DNA from: Lucifuga dentata
Lineage: Eukaryota > Chordata > Actinopteri > Ophidiiformes > Bythitidae
Assembly (NCBI GenBank): GCA_014773175.1
Contig: VXCM01001349.1
Coordinates: 149,711 to 213,710, forward strand
DNA length: 64,000 nucleotides
Reading direction: 5' to 3'
The position numbers and the translations under genes are program-made. The notes under the pieces are model-generated. The model made no database searches. It saw only the letters and a list, made by a program, of their open reading frames with translations, and was not told the DNA's origin. Numbering within the stretch: position 1 is the first letter of the stretch; the number at the start of each line of letters is the position of its first letter. Shown piece by piece: positions 36,301 to 48,590 of the stretch.

Positions 36301-37562
36301 GTTAAAAACAATTTTAAAAAAAGAAAGTGCAATTGTCTGACATTACACACAGTTTTCCAAAGCTGTTTATACACATTATCACAGAAAATGACACCAACCT
36401 GGTCTTCTGAGTGTTTCGTGTCCTATACACTCAGATGGCATCTGGGCCTCAGTCCTCAGAATTAGGACAAGCTGACACACAAGGATGACCAGCCTCATTG
36501 CTCTGGATCTGTGAGAAAAAGAAGAAACAATGGGAACCGGCCACATTCAACCACTTCTTTCATGAGGAAGTGAATTGAAAGACATAGACATGTTTTTTTT
36601 ATATTTCAGGTGACAGATTGACCTACATGAGGAGACAAAGCTCTCAAAGTTAGTGGCTAGAGTTGAGTCATTCAAGACCATTATGCAACACACACAAACA
36701 GCCACTTTTGACTTTTTCCACTGTGGGAACAAATCAAAAAAGTTTCTAGCTGGTAGATGCATCATTTATGCATTATTACGCATGACTTATTTGCACTTCT
36801 TTGTAGTTTTAACACTTCTGTTGACATGAATGAGTTCGGCACCATTGATCAGCAGAGGAGGAAAGTGACAAAATACATTTATTTAACTATTGTATGAGGT
36901 ATAATTTAGATGTTCTTTTACTTTGCTTGAGTATTTCCATTTTCTACCTTTTATCAAAATGAGATAAATAGGACTCTTGTTGGGTAAAAATCTTGTATCT
37001 CCAAAATGTCAAGTTTTCAAGAATTCTGAAAAGTTGTTTCCTCAGTCTGTTGAAGAAACTGTAATCCCTCAACAAAAGCTTGAAAATCTACAAAATGAAA
37101 TAACCTCTTAGTTAAGAAACACTATCACCAATTTTTTTTTTTTTTTTTGTTTTTTTTGTTTTTTTAATTGATGACCAGTTTAAGGCTCTGAAAGCGTCAC
37201 AGCCAAATGTCATAATAAATAGACTTTTACTAGAGTATTTTTTTTTCCGTTGTTTTGTTTTGATCATTTTACCGCCATAGGTTCTTCCACTCTGTTGGTC
37301 ATGGGAAGACTTATAAATTACTTTGAATTTTTCAAAATTCATTTAAAATTGTGTACATAAAATTAATTATTTCTATAATTAGCATTTTTCTCCATTGTTC
37401 ATGGATAATAGACAGATACTAAAACAAAATATTAAAACATTTTCATTCATGTACACACACTAGTAATATATTTTGTAAAATATCTATATATATATCACTC
37501 TAAGAATTTAAAATGCACGAATAGGTATAATTAATTCTAGAGACTCACCTGAAAATCTTCAT
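30380..37562 (-). CDS. zpld1: zona pellucida-like domain protein, ZPLD1 family, complete
   Basis: Single-pass extracellular protein with a ZP polymerisation domain, close to ZPLD1. Coding exons in transcript order: 37549-37562, 36399-36508, 36002-36228, 35577-35761, 35387-35459, 35184-35281, 35018-35098, 34745-34916, 34187-34292, 30735-30761, 30380-30513. The total is 1,227 nt, 408 aa, with all phases closing. It has a hydrophobic signal (MRLVILVCQLVLILRTEA), the ZP-N region (INVVCGTEHMDMSIYLCPVY), then FSCLYPMQYMLNNTQLGVSG and RDNNGSFISTL. ZP-C follows (NLKTKVFVRVKATNL, YYDLFVACIRDPQT, FRFEAFRFVEHKNLTVST). An RRRRE furin-like site follows NCTG, and a transmembrane helix and short RHGKPLIN tail end it. 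Human ZPLD1 is similar in length and order. Several N-glycosylation sequons are visible. Symbol is family level; the paralogue is not fixed. First ATG is 37562; an in-frame ATG at 36498 may be the used start. Confidence 0.9.
31060..31750 (-). pseudogene. hAT transposase relic A (TTF zinc-finger half)
   Basis: Minus-strand frames in a zpld1-like intron resemble hAT (ZMYM1/TTF-type) transposase. One has a TTF-like segment (SILVNGEKIKRF, then DFKLVREVLNDWQNATNVQK and HENSPEHSN). The other has KTKAFLTSYRSSGFAAAQAS, AKEMCEEMNVDTVLQEKRL and a C-terminal RKARQVKF. The central transposase region is missing and frames are broken. Together with relic B it forms an inverted pair. The S/T-rich stretch up to about 31930 may be its N-terminus. 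Confidence 0.72.
32210..33620 (+). pseudogene. hAT transposase relic B (DUF4371 and dimerisation half)
   Basis: Plus strand. A DUF4371-like piece (GFLEADGSMGEGLSTLILKM, ADCRFKEDNGANMRGK) is followed by a broken region. Then come FDVLVNFSNMTNEDLMECEM, a catalytic-end segment, and the hAT C-terminal dimerisation motif (VAERNISKLKLIKKYLRS, QQLSGLAVIRVSHV, DDFARKKARRVKF). Stops and frameshifts make it non-functional. Its 3' end, including untranslated sequence past the stop at 33547, matches relic A in inverted orientation. Confidence 0.78.
33848..34032. repeat. probable hAT-type terminal fragment
   Basis: The sequence begins near CAGGGCCGACCCTG and ends near GGCAACTGCCTTTGTTGCC and CCCAAGGCCAGTC. 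This resembles the CAGGGCCGGCC-type termini of hAT elements, and it lies just beyond relic B. Boundaries are approximate. Confidence 0.4.
35905..35962. repeat. (TTCTA)n pentanucleotide repeat
   Basis: About eleven units in the zpld1-like intron, 39 nt from the exon boundary at 36002. Confidence 0.95.
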
Positions 37563-37594
37563 TTTGTATCTTGCTTTGTGGTACCAGCTCTGTC

Positions 37595-37602
37595 TATTTA
37601 TA
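37595..37602 (-). promoter_or_regulatory. zpld1: TATA box of the zpld1-like gene
   Basis: Minus-strand TATAAATA lies about 33 nt before the first ATG (37562). A start site 25-30 nt downstream would fall near 37572 and leave a leader of only about 10 nt before that ATG. This bears on which start codon is used. Confidence 0.6.
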
Positions 37603-38756
37603 CTGTTCTCAGAACAACAAAGGGGCGTGAGAGGGAACTGCTCAGACAAAAGCGTAACATGAGTCGAGTATGAACATCGTCATTCATCTTAATATTTTAC
37701 ATGAATTTTCTTGAATAAAAATTCATATAAATATCAGCTGGCCCAATTTCACTTTCTATTCAGTATAAACTGCAATGTTTAAAAGATACATAGATTTAGG
37801 AGTTTTTATTAGGTGTCACCTCTCCATCACGTGGACAGGACATGTCTATGGACAGTGATGTTAATGTTAAAAAATTGGTCGAAGCTAAATATAAATGACA
37901 CCAAAGCAGCGCATTAAAGCTCATTCATCAGTTTATTGATGTATAGGTGCATTGATGTATTCATGCTGCATTTTGTAGAAACCATTGAAAGAAATTGATT
38001 TAATTTAAACATTTTTTTTTTACAGGTCAATTCTGTCAGTTTCACTTATGAAAAGTAAAGAGGAAGCATATCTGTTTTTTGTTTTGTTTTTTTTGTTATC
38101 CTAAATGAACATTTCTTGTCATTATTTTATGAGTTGTTTGAATGAGTTCACTGAGATAGTCCTCAAATGTATTCAGTCAAACCTGTCACTCTTTATGTCC
38201 GGCTGGCATAATGCTGACATCCAATGGTCTGTCACTTGAATATTGATTATTCTACATTATGAACACTTTAATGGATTTCCACCAATACTTGTAATACTTT
38301 CAAATGTAGTCCATAGACGTGTATGGGCAAGTTTTAGTCTTATGATTGGAGTCGATTTAAAAAACAGAGTCAGGTTTGGTTAGGCTTAGGCTTAAAATGG
38401 GGTCCAGGTAAAGGTCAGGATAAGGTCACAGTTAAGGTTGAATGACTGATATTCCTATAGGAAATGTGTGATGAGTAACAATGTTGTGACACTGCATCAT
38501 CACCTGGTAGCAGACCATTAACATTCATCTATCCAAATATTTAGTGGTGGATTGCTTCATTTTCATATCATATGCTGCAGGATGCTCATTAATAACATGA
38601 TATGTTATTGGTCCTCAGAAAGAATATGTTTTAGCTTGTCTCATTGCAGAACAAGGACAAATTGAAACGAGGTCAAATAGAGAATAGCACTACTGGCACT
38701 CTTTAAGTGGTCACTTGAACATGTCTGGTGATCACAGTCAACTCAGCCTGAATGCC

Positions 38757-38849
38757 TTAAAGGACATACTGGTGATTATTGCATGTTTAAGCCTAATAAA
38801 TACAACCTATTTGCAAACCTATTTGAAAAACCCCTGGTACACCCTTTAA
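38757..38849. mobile_element. miniature TTAA element (deletion derivative)
   Basis: TTAA at 38757-38760 is followed by AGGACATACTGGTG and GCATGTTTAAGCCTAATAAA, matching the left tip of the MITE family. Only about 93 nt later CCTGGTACACCCT meets TTAA at 38846-38849. The two tips are imperfect inverted repeats. Confidence 0.6.
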
Positions 38850-40130
38850 GGCAATTCCAGTTATCACTGAGGTTTTCAAGTTGATATTTTTATAATGAGA
38901 GATTAACAAATACAGTGTTCTAAATTTGTGCTCAAAACAAATAATTTCTGCCTTGGTTGGACTAAAAAAAATGCTGGTTGGCCAAAATTTTGCCTAATAA
39001 TGCATTTGTCATCATCTCAGAGGTTGTTTGTTCAAAATACATATATAGTATTTAGTATTTAGTACTATATATGATATACTGTCTATAGTCGTCTGATAAT
39101 GCAAGGTTTATATTTTGGGAATGGAGTTAAATCATGCAATAATGCTTACAATTGCTGTCTTGGATAAGCAGGGACAGTGGCCTAGGAAACCAAAATGTAC
39201 ACAAAGTTTCATTACCCATTAGAAAACACATTATCAGAGATCTGATCACATTTGTTCTCTCTGGAGATCTTTCAGGGTGATAAAAGTGAAATTATTGTTT
39301 GTTGGAGTGCAAGTTTTGTAATAGATCACTTTTTGTTATGGCCTCAGGCATAAAATTATAAATAGAAGTTTTCTGTACTGTCCTTCTACAGTGTGAAAAG
39401 AAGACACACCTATCTGAGTGAAATCCGGGAGCTTTTGTAAAGCATGACATGAAAGGAACGTTGTCTAACTTTCCTTGATCCCCATAGAGCAGTGCTACAA
39501 TACATGGTGTGGATACAAAAAGCTGCATGTTAGATTACTTTAGACTGGCATTACTGGCATTTGACGTATCCTATGTCAAATGTCAGTTTTAATCTTGGCT
39601 TTGTTGTCTAAATAGCTATTTGACTGGAAGGCATGCCATCGGTATAGCCTGGATGCTTAGTGATTTATCATAGGCTATTTCATCAAAACTTGGACCAAAC
39701 CAAGGAAATTTATCCCAGTGCAGTCATGTGCAGTTTTGGGTCAGGACCCAAAAACTCAGATGATTAAAAAGGAGCTGAATATGTGTTTACCACATGTAAA
39801 GTAATAGTGTAGTACTATATCAAGTTTATTACAATATGAATCCAAATTATGATCAATCTCATCTTGACTTGGTCCCTTGATATGAGCTTGTACTTTGGTG
39901 TAGATGAATTTAACCTAGACTGGATTTGCGCTAGTACACACTAATTACAAATGGTCCTTCTTAATGAAGCAAAATTAAGAATAGGCAATTTCCACACAGT
40001 TATGATGACCTCAGGAATTTTGTTTTTCACATGTTGTTCTCACGTGACATTGTTTCATGAGTACATCTGCTGGACTCCCATAATACTCAACACATATTTT
40101 TTTTTTTAATAATGGCTTCTACCTCACAGG

Positions 40131-40157
40131 GGTGTGTGTGTGTGTGTGTGTGTGTGT
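40131..40157. repeat. (TG)n microsatellite
   Basis: Simple dinucleotide repeat in the spacer. Confidence 0.95.
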
Positions 40158-41343
40158 AGTTATCATTTTGCATCCCTTCCACTTTGCAACAATAGCAGGC
40201 TACTTTACCTTATGCTCTCATGTGTCAGTGAGACTCACAGAGATGAGAGGAAGAACAGAACAGACTTCATATATTCCCAATGGGAACAAAGGCATTTGTG
40301 GATGTTTACACTGATTGTGCGTCATGTTGCTGTCAGGGGGAAAAAAAAAAAACATATACCTGTTCTCTGCAGGTCTGTGAAAGTAAAGAGCTAAAATAAA
40401 GCCACTTCAATGGCACATGTGCAGGGGCTCTTGGAACATTTGTTACAAAATTACATTACACAGGGCATAAACATACATAAAATCAAACATTTTTCATTAT
40501 TTTTAATCACCATATAAACAATAAAGAAATCCTTTCACCCAACATTCTGTGTTAATGTACAGTAGACACTTTGTTTTTTGATTATGTGACACATTTTGCA
40601 CATATTTTCCTTACTTTTTCTTGTTGGTGTGCATGTGCTGTAACACAAATAGTTTTGTTTATACATACAATATGTTTTTCTTCAACAGTTAGGCTGTTAT
40701 TAGACCATGCTGTTCACTGGGTCACATTCCCAAACACACACAACACCTGAGCAAGATTGTAGTGTGTCATGACAGCAAGTAAGGAGGGGCCCTTTTTCTT
40801 TCTAAGGCCACATAAGGACAGAATGCTTGTAGGTAAACTAATCCAAGGGCTTGGTATAAAACTTGATGATCTGTGACCCACTTACTTTTTGTTTTAAATT
40901 CAATGTCAGTTTGATATCTTTTATCTCATGAAGATATTTGATGTAGAAGGAGATAATGTATTCTCGAGGTATTACCCTACATTACGCATCTAAGACAACA
41001 GTACAGTGTCCTTGATGCCTCTAAAATGACTCAATGGGTTATAATTGGCAGTGCCACAGAAGGTGTGTGTAAGGAAGCTTCCACTCATGCAGACTCCAGC
41101 TTTGAATTTGATATTAACACAAATTATTTATTAAATTTTCCACAAACAAAAACACAACAATGACAACATCAAATGACATCAGATTTGAATATGGGTAATA
41201 AGTTAAGGAAAAATGATTTTGATTTGATTCCATGGAAATAGCGACCATGACAATTGTTGATGCCACGTCTGCATTTCAGGCGGGAAGTTATATTTATTAC
41301 TTCATATTATATTGTTATTATTATATATTACAATAATATTACA

Positions 41344-41344
<1 letters not shown>

Positions 41345-41379
<35 letters not shown>
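41345..41379. repeat. (ATT)n microsatellite
   Basis: Trinucleotide repeat of about 12 units. Confidence 0.95.
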
Positions 41380-41629
41380 CATTATTACTTATTCATTCTA
41401 TGACCAATTCAAAAGTTGACACACCAGGAGGCCTCATATCTTTTTACTTCAATAATCTCAAAAGATTATTGTAAAGCAAACCTGACAAAACCTTTGACGA
41501 AACAAGTTGTTCGCACTAGTTACACTTGAGATCTAATAAAATTGAGACGATAAAGAGGCACATACTGTATGTGTGCAGTGTGTGACGCTGCATTAGAGTG
41601 CTGTAGTGAAGAGATTCTGGAGGTAAAAC

Positions 41630-42060
41630 TCCCAAATTATTGGTTGAGCTATGTTCCAACAATCACTTATGGTAAGCTCTGGGCAGTGGCTGAAAGAATT
41701 CTGGTAGATCATGGATACAGTTATCAGAAATGCAGTGTTTCCTCAAACATTTAGGGACAAGATGACCATCAATAGGGAGCTCAAAGTAGAATTTCTGCTC
41801 ACATTGAAAGGAAATAGCTGATGTGGTTTGGGCATCCGATCAGAATGCCTTGTGGCCACTTCCCTGGGGAACTAGTTCAGGGAAGTCCAACTGGGAGGAG
41901 ACTACAGGGCAGGGCCAGAACATGCTTGGCAGGTTCTATGTCCCATCTAGCCTGGGAATGCCTTGGGATCCCATCTGAAGTGCTGGTTGACGTGGCAAGG
42001 GAGGGTGACATCTGGGCCACTTTGGTTAGCCTATTAGCTCCGTGACCCAGAGCCAGATAA
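41630..42060 (+). mobile_element. LINE 3'-end relic
   Basis: Broken frames carry the C-terminal signature of teleost LINEs: SYVPTITYGKLWAVAERI, then after damage MWFGHPIRMPCGHFPGELVQ, SPTGRRLQGRARTC and LAWECLGIPSEVLVDVA. Related elements typically read LRWFGHxxRMPxGRLPxEV, PTGRRPRGRPRT and LAWERLGIP. It is 5'-truncated with frameshifts. Exact family not assigned. Confidence 0.75.
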
Positions 42061-42470
42061 GCAGAGGAAAACACTACTTGAGAACTCTACCATCTCTAAT
42101 TTTATTTAACAATAAAATAAGTTATTGAAATAATGTTCACAAGCAATATTTATGTCATTAACTGAGTTGAAACCAATTCACTTTTGCAGCTTGTAACAAA
42201 TGCTGTGCTGACTGTGCCTGCTGTTCAGCTTCAGGCCACAAAAGAAGCAGCTATTATGAGCTTGATGTCGTCCATATCACCGATGAGACAACTCCTGCTG
42301 CTATTGCTTTTGGCCTGGACAAAAAAGTTAAAAAAAAAAAAAAAAAAAANAAAAAAAAAAAAAAAAAAGATCACAAACTACTAGTTTTTAATTTGATTAT
42401 AAACACTAAAGGCTTATTGATAGTTGTATTATAGTTAGTTGTATGTTAAATGCCATGTGTATGTCTCACT

Positions 42471-42601
42471 AAGGACTTTCAGCTTTTTTTTTTCTTCTTC
42501 TTTTTTTTTGGTTTAGATTTAGGTTTTCACTGCTTNAAGGACTTTCAGCTTTTTTTTTTCTTCTTCTTTTTTTTTGGTTTAGATTTAGGTTTTCACTGCT
42601 T
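42471..42601. other. 65-bp duplication around an N (assembly artefact)
   Basis: 42471-42535 and 42537-42601 are identical as far as I can read and are separated by one N at 42536. See the finding on single-N joints. Confidence 0.85.
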
Positions 42602-43058
42602 GAGTAAGTGGATCATCTGAGGCTGAGTACAAATCATTCTAGTTCTTAGTCATTGCTAGTTATTAGTTATTCATTCTGTTGTCAGTAGCACATTGTGGAG
42701 TAAAACAGTTGCATGACAGTCAGAAAGCTAAGTTTAATCCTACAGTAGGCAATCCTACAAAACACACACAATACAATCATAGCCTAAGGGAAATTGGTGT
42801 TGCCTCAACAAATTGAAATAAATACATCTGACAAATTTGTATTGCACAGCGGAAGTTTATTACTGCATTAAAGGGCTTGTCATTTGTTTATGGTCTCTGA
42901 AATAAATTCCACCACCTTAAAATGATATGCTTATTTGTGAATGTTTACTTTAACATGGAAATGTACAGGAAAGTTCACAGCTCTTGGTTCCTCCGATCTA
43001 TCAATTATGGACCAGTGCTGGTGTGTATGTGTGTATGTGTGTGAAAGTGTTTGGGAAG

Positions 43059-44668
43059 TCAGCGTGAGTTCGAGTTTCTTGGGCATTCATGCATTCGGTA
43101 GGCACACATGTAGAAGATACCTAAAAGAGAGTGATAAATAAAGTTGTATATTTTTCTGAAGGATTGTCAACTAAATATGAACATCAGAATGAGACGCGAC
43201 TCGTAACCGCCGAGGTNTTCTGAAGGATTGTCAACTAAATATGAACATCAGAATGAGACGCGACTCGTAACCGCCGAGGTATTTGACTTTCTGTGTGGCA
43301 TTATGCTTACCTGAGAAGAATGTGAGCACCACAGCCACCCAGCCCATTATATAGGACCAGGAGAATCGCCAGCTTCCATAACGTTTCCCATAGTAGTTTA
43401 CCGTTACGCCGGTGTAGACAGCCATTGCCAGCAACACAAAGAAGCCTAAACACAGAAGAAAAGATCAGATTCAACTGTTTTTGATGGCTAAGCTACATCA
43501 GAAAGTTTTGCATGTGGCTGTAGCTGAGCGGGTTTTACAGGAGATAACGAAGAGGATTCCAGCTGCAAATGTCTTGTCAAACCCATCAAAGGAGGAGTAG
43601 TGGATGAAGGCCATGACGCCGATCACAATGCCGATGAAGCAAGCCAGCAGGGAAAGAATCATGAAAGCTCTGGTTGCATCCCAGTATGCTGTATTTGAGA
43701 GAAGACAAGGCAAGACTGAGACCCAGGAGACCATTTTCCCAAGCATGTCCATTGTCTATTCCTACTTTATATTCACTACTCATATAATACCCGCAAACAC
43801 AGTGCCAGACTTAAAGGACCATACCACCATTTTGCATGTTAGAGCCTAATGTATTAAATTTTCAGACATGTAATGTTACTGACAATCATTTCCCAAAGCA
43901 TACTACTGAAACAGTGAGTTAAAAAAAAAAATTTTCCTACCTTCCAGACTGCCATTGGTTTCAGTTCATTCCGGTATGCTATTAAAATCAACTTGTTGAT
44001 ACTTGAAAAGTTCTTGGGATAGGTAATCCATCATCATGAACAACACGAATATTCAAGGTTTTTTCACAGTTTCATAATTTTAGTGTTTAAATGCAATAAA
44101 AAGTGTGGAGTGAACGTATGTCTGGTGGACACATACATTCACTCCACCAGGGAATATAGTCCCAAAAGAAGACCTGTGTTTATCGAAAAATTTAAATGAT
44201 TGTGACTTCATAAGGCTGCGTAACTATTAGCAGGTGAAACACTGGTTTTTAAGGTGGGTGCTTGAATATTTGATTTTGGAAGATTAAGAGATTTTGGAAA
44301 ATATCAGGAAAGCTGAAATACGGTTTTATCCTTTGGGAAATGATTGTCAGTAACGTAATATGTATGAAAATTGAATATATTAGGCTCAAATATGCAAAAT
44401 GGGTTATTACTGTTATGTAACCACGTTGTCTCATTCACTCATTCATAAACACCTGTTACTGGCATCTTTTAGTATTAGCCTTGAGAGAGGCATTGCTACG
44501 ATATTTCCTTATTCCCTTCCTTTCCTTATTCCTATTTCCTTAGCGATTCTTAAAACACGCCGTCATGACCTGTTTCAGTCTGGAGGTAAATTTCAGTTGA
44601 TCAGTTAGTGTATTTAAATGGCAAGCTTTGATCCGGTCTCACACACAGTCTAGTTGCCCTCTGGGTCC

Positions 44669-44709
<41 letters not shown>

Positions 44710-45543
44710 GNCACACACACACACACACACCACACTACCACACTATCCTCCCACCTGTCGGGCTCCCAGTGGATGGAACTCTTATCTCTCTAATCTTAAT
44801 GTCAATCTCTTAAAATGTGGAAGTCTAAAGCGGAGAATTTAGGTTTCATTTGCAGATTTAACATACAAATTTGACTTTGATGTCAGGGAAAACACTAAAC
44901 TGTGATTCTTAAATATAAAGCAGTTCATTAATATGTCAATCTTCATTGTTTTTACCCTTTTACCTGTGACACCTTACAACATTTAAAGGGACAAAGATGT
45001 GCTGATTAGCATAAGAGAAGCTTAATGAATGAGCCTCAGTTACTATGGCACTTTTTTCATGTGATGCGTGTTGCTGTGATTTTCTCCTGATGTCTTTTCA
45101 AAAATTATTTTGAAAAGACATTCTGGAGTTTTTGTGTTTCTTGATAACATTTGCATAATAGTAACATAATATAACAACTTAGCTTATTTTTCATTGAGCT
45201 CTTAGTCTTACATACTGCCATTAAAAAAGAACAAAGGCCAAAAGGGGAAATAACACTCATGTTCATCATGGTTACAGAGAAGGGCAGGGACTGATTGTCA
45301 GCACGTTAATGCATATGAATGAGAATCTGCATCCTGTGAACATATACGAGTAAGTCTTTGTCTCTTACCAATACTGTCTGTGTGTGACATGCATTTCCCA
45401 GGCACACAGTACCGCCACAGGCCCTGGTGCATGTAATTGCTGGAGTGACGATACTGCATCCAGTAGTCTGTTGCCGTGGAGACAATGAGGAGTATGTTCC
45501 TGACTCCAGCGCAGAACAAGCCACCTCCCATGAAGCTGTACAT
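43059..45543 (-). CDS. lim2: lim2, lens fibre intrinsic membrane protein (MP20/MP19), complete
   Basis: Four-pass PMP22/claudin-family protein of lens fibre cell junctions. Coding exons in transcript order: 45369-45543, 43539-43688, 43311-43445, 43059-43120. The total is 522 nt, exactly 173 aa, the length of mammalian LIM2, and each junction is phase 1. It starts MYSFMGGGLFCAGVRNILLI, carries the family GLWRYC box with a second Cys (GLWRYCVPGKC), then AYWDATRAFMILSLLACFIG, AMAVYTGVTVNYYGKRYGSW and RFSWSYIMGWVAVVLTFFSG. It ends IFYMCAYRMHECPRNSNSR. Start: first ATG, matching the family. A TTAG acceptor a few nt upstream suggests a non-coding first exon. Teleosts have several lim2 copies; which one is undetermined. 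The gap between exons 3 and 4 contains a 63-bp duplicated block (43154-43280). Confidence 0.95.
43154..43280. other. 63-bp duplication around an N (assembly artefact)
   Basis: 43154-43216 and 43218-43280 are identical and separated by one N at 43217. They lie in the lim2 intron between the last two coding exons and do not affect coding sequence. Confidence 0.88.
43811..44402. mobile_element. TTAA MITE, copy 3 (right tip damaged)
   Basis: Third long copy, in the first coding intron of lim2. It starts at TTAA (43811-43814) with AGGACCATACCACC. It contains the GTTACTGACAATCATTTCCC block on both sides in inverted orientation and a mirrored ATTCACTCCACCAGGGAATA / GATGGAGAC-type block. The right terminus stops at about GCAAAATGGG, so the final tip and TTAA are lost. 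Confidence 0.78.
44676..44730. repeat. (CA)n microsatellite with internal N
   Basis: CA repeat interrupted by GCACG and an N at 44711; true length is uncertain. Confidence 0.92.
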
Positions 45544-47014
45544 CCTGCCAAACACACTGACTAACAGAGAAACAGAGCGTGTCAGGGCCTCCTCACATCT
45601 GGCCCTTGCTACACCAATTAGAGTGGGTACTTCCTGTTACAGAGCATGGAGCAACAGCTGCTATGAATAAAACAAAAAATATCTAAATACATTCAAAAGG
45701 AGCCTATATGAGCATGCTATGCTGAGGCTAGACAGGAACATTACTTATTAGACAACAACTCTGCAGGAACTTTGTAAGACAGGCTGGTATACACTGTTGA
45801 AACCTACAAAAAAAAATTATTTTAAAAACTTAAATTAGATTAAAGTACCAAAAATGTCATGCTGAACAATAGGGGGGATGTGAAATGTTAAACAAGACAG
45901 CTACATGATTTCTATTTGATGTCATGGTTCATCCATTAAAAAAAAAAAAAATGTATCTTGGGCTTGCATATTTATACATTTCAGAAAATTTGTGCTTCAA
46001 CAGGTTTACTAAAAAAATTAGGCAGAAACATTTTTTTTTTATCTTTATGTAAAATTTAGTTGCATAGGTACACCTCATTTCACACATACCATGATTTATA
46101 TAGTTACTTACCTTTATCTTTTTTTCCCTCAGAAAAAAAAAAAAAAAAAANAAAAAAAAAAAAAAAAATCAGAGATTCCAATATTTTACGTTGTCAAAGC
46201 ACAGAGGAGCCCAATATTGCCCGGAGTGGCAGGAAAGTTTTGTTTGTGTGCAGGAAACCAAGCAAACAAACATGTTGATGGAACAATGGAGTGTACTGAG
46301 CCACAACCAATCACAGAAGATGAGTTTTGTGTTTTAGGGAATCTGCTGAAAATACAAAACTGGCAAAGTGCTGTGCACATCTCGGTATACTGATGACACA
46401 GGGCTTTTAATTCAAAATGCTGCACAACAGTTCACAGTAAACCAATTGTCTGCAATAGGGTTAGCCTTAGTATTGCTGGCAAAGTTATTTTAATAAAGAT
46501 TACTTAAGAGTAAAGTGCATGGCATTACTTTTAAAACTGAATTTTGTGTCATTTTGAAATATGTTTCTGTATTTTTTAACAAGTTTATACCCAATATTAT
46601 GAAAATTCATGCATTGTGTGCTCAGGAACATAAAATCAAATCCAAGATTGGAATGATTTTTATCTGGAGTGTAGAATAAATGATAAAGAAAGTACAGAAT
46701 TGCACCTATTACAGTGTGCATTTATTCCATTTCAATAACTGTAAACAGCAAAGTTGTAATTGTTAACATTTCGTTTAGTTTCTAGTTTTAGTGCTGTAAT
46801 TTAACACACAGCCAGCTGAAGGAGATTCTTGTAATTACAGGTGAAATTGACAACATAACAGCACAAATTCAACTTTAAAAATAAATAGTATAATGAGCTG
46901 GCACATGCGTATTTCATTGTTAGTCATTAGCTATGAGTTTAGTTTTTGGGAAAGATGTTACTGTGTTCTGTCTTTGTTGTAGCATCAAGTTAAAAGAAAG
47001 AGTTAAATTGTATC

Positions 47015-47066
47015 ATATTATGTTATGTTATGTTATGTTATGTTATGTTATGTTATGTTATGTTAT
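47015..47066. repeat. (TGTTA)n pentanucleotide repeat
   Basis: About ten units; simple repeat in the spacer. Confidence 0.95.
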
Positions 47067-48560
47067 GAGATCTTTGTGTCTGAAAAAGCAAGAAGAAAAT
47101 GGGAGAAAAGATTAGAGACAACAGTATCACAGAGACAAATGTGTGATTCATTATGACGAGTTTTTTTTTCATAAAGTTTAAAAAATGATAATCAGGTTGT
47201 TCATCTAATTAAAATTTTGCTTCATTGAAATTTTAACAACAGACCAACATCTTTCACGTATCAGGTCTGTTGCTTTCAAATTATGGAAGATGGTTTCCTG
47301 TAGCAATTACTGCTATATGTGCTCATAAGAATTAGTCCGCATGCGTGACTTAGTTATTGCCACTAGATGGCGCCTTCTGCCAAATCTTGCAACAGAGCAA
47401 TAATTGATTCTATTAAGTTGGTTTCTTAAACACGCATAGGTTTATATTCTCCCTCTAACCTGCATAGTCAGACTGCATACAGAATCTGATATTTTATGAG
47501 CAGTGTTTAAAGCAGAATACAATGCATTGCTTAATCACATATGCAGGATCGGAGGAACATCTGTGCTTGTAGGGATTTGGATTTGGAAGAGCATTTAAGC
47601 AGAGTTAACCTTGTAGACATACAGAACAACAACTGTCAATAGGTATAAACTCCAAAACTGGCAGTCAATGCTAATATGGGGGAAAAACATATTTTCCCCA
47701 TATTAGCAATCTGATCAGAAAAAAACAGTACATTTAAGACACATAAGTGGCCATTCTGTCACCTGTGTAATCAGTGTAGATGTCTGAGCTGAACAGTGAG
47801 TTTGTGTATGTGTGTGTTTGTGTGATTTTTGGGGTACACCACAGAGACCTTAATCATGCTACAGGCCTAAAAGCATAAAATTGTTGAACCCCTCTAAATT
47901 GCATAAACCCTTTAAATGGCATTGGATTATCATTATCCTCCTCGCCTGGTGGGACCTGGTGGGTATTTGGCAGAATGCAGTAGAATCCGACTCACTTTCC
48001 ACGCCATCTGACTGCTTTCCTGCCAAACACTTCTCAGCTTTCAACCATGAGCTGCACACAAGAGGCACAAACAGATGATATGAGACGTGAAGGATGAAGA
48101 AAGTGTTTCATATTCCATTGCTGCCGTGATCCAGGAGTCAGAATACCATGAAAGCAACCTCCTCTCATTTCCTATATTTATTAAAAGAAACAAGGCAATC
48201 TCACAACATACTGCAACCTGAGGACCTCAATGCAACTTAAGAAGGCATTACCTCCTACTGTAGCACACAGGCTAGCAAAGTTTAGAGAATGTAAGATTGT
48301 TCTCAGCCATTTCAGACCTGTTTGCCTTTCGTGGAGACATTTAAACTCTTTGTCATTGTGTCTTTTTACACAGATTCAACATTGAAAACATGGAAATACC
48401 TTCTGTTTGTTATTCAAAAGAAGCCATCTTTTTGAAACACATATTTCAAATATGGAGAGAACCATTTTTGTAGCAAACTTTTTATTGGCTGATTTAAAAA
48501 TCACAACAGAACTAACACACTGATGATCTACAGGGATATACAGTACACAGTGACACAGAC

Positions 48561-48590
48561 ACACACCCACACCCACACCCACACCCACAC
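48561..48590. repeat. (CACACC)n short repeat
   Basis: CACACC-type hexanucleotide units, five copies. No adjoining gene feature. Confidence 0.85.

Larger units (their letters stand above)
37603..43058. other. gene-free spacer between zpld1-like and lim2
   Basis: No exon could be supported. Open frames here lack homology and splice structure. Contents are the miniature TTAA element, a LINE 3' relic, microsatellites and homopolymer tracts (Ns at 42350 and 42536). The zpld1-like promoter lies at the left end and the lim2 3' end at the right. Confidence 0.6.

Noticed and set aside
43493..43538. Open extension of the lim2 second coding exon (CKTRSATATCKTF)
   Set aside because: It is read-through past a good donor (GTAAAAC). 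The spliced frame matches LIM2 exactly in length and sequence.
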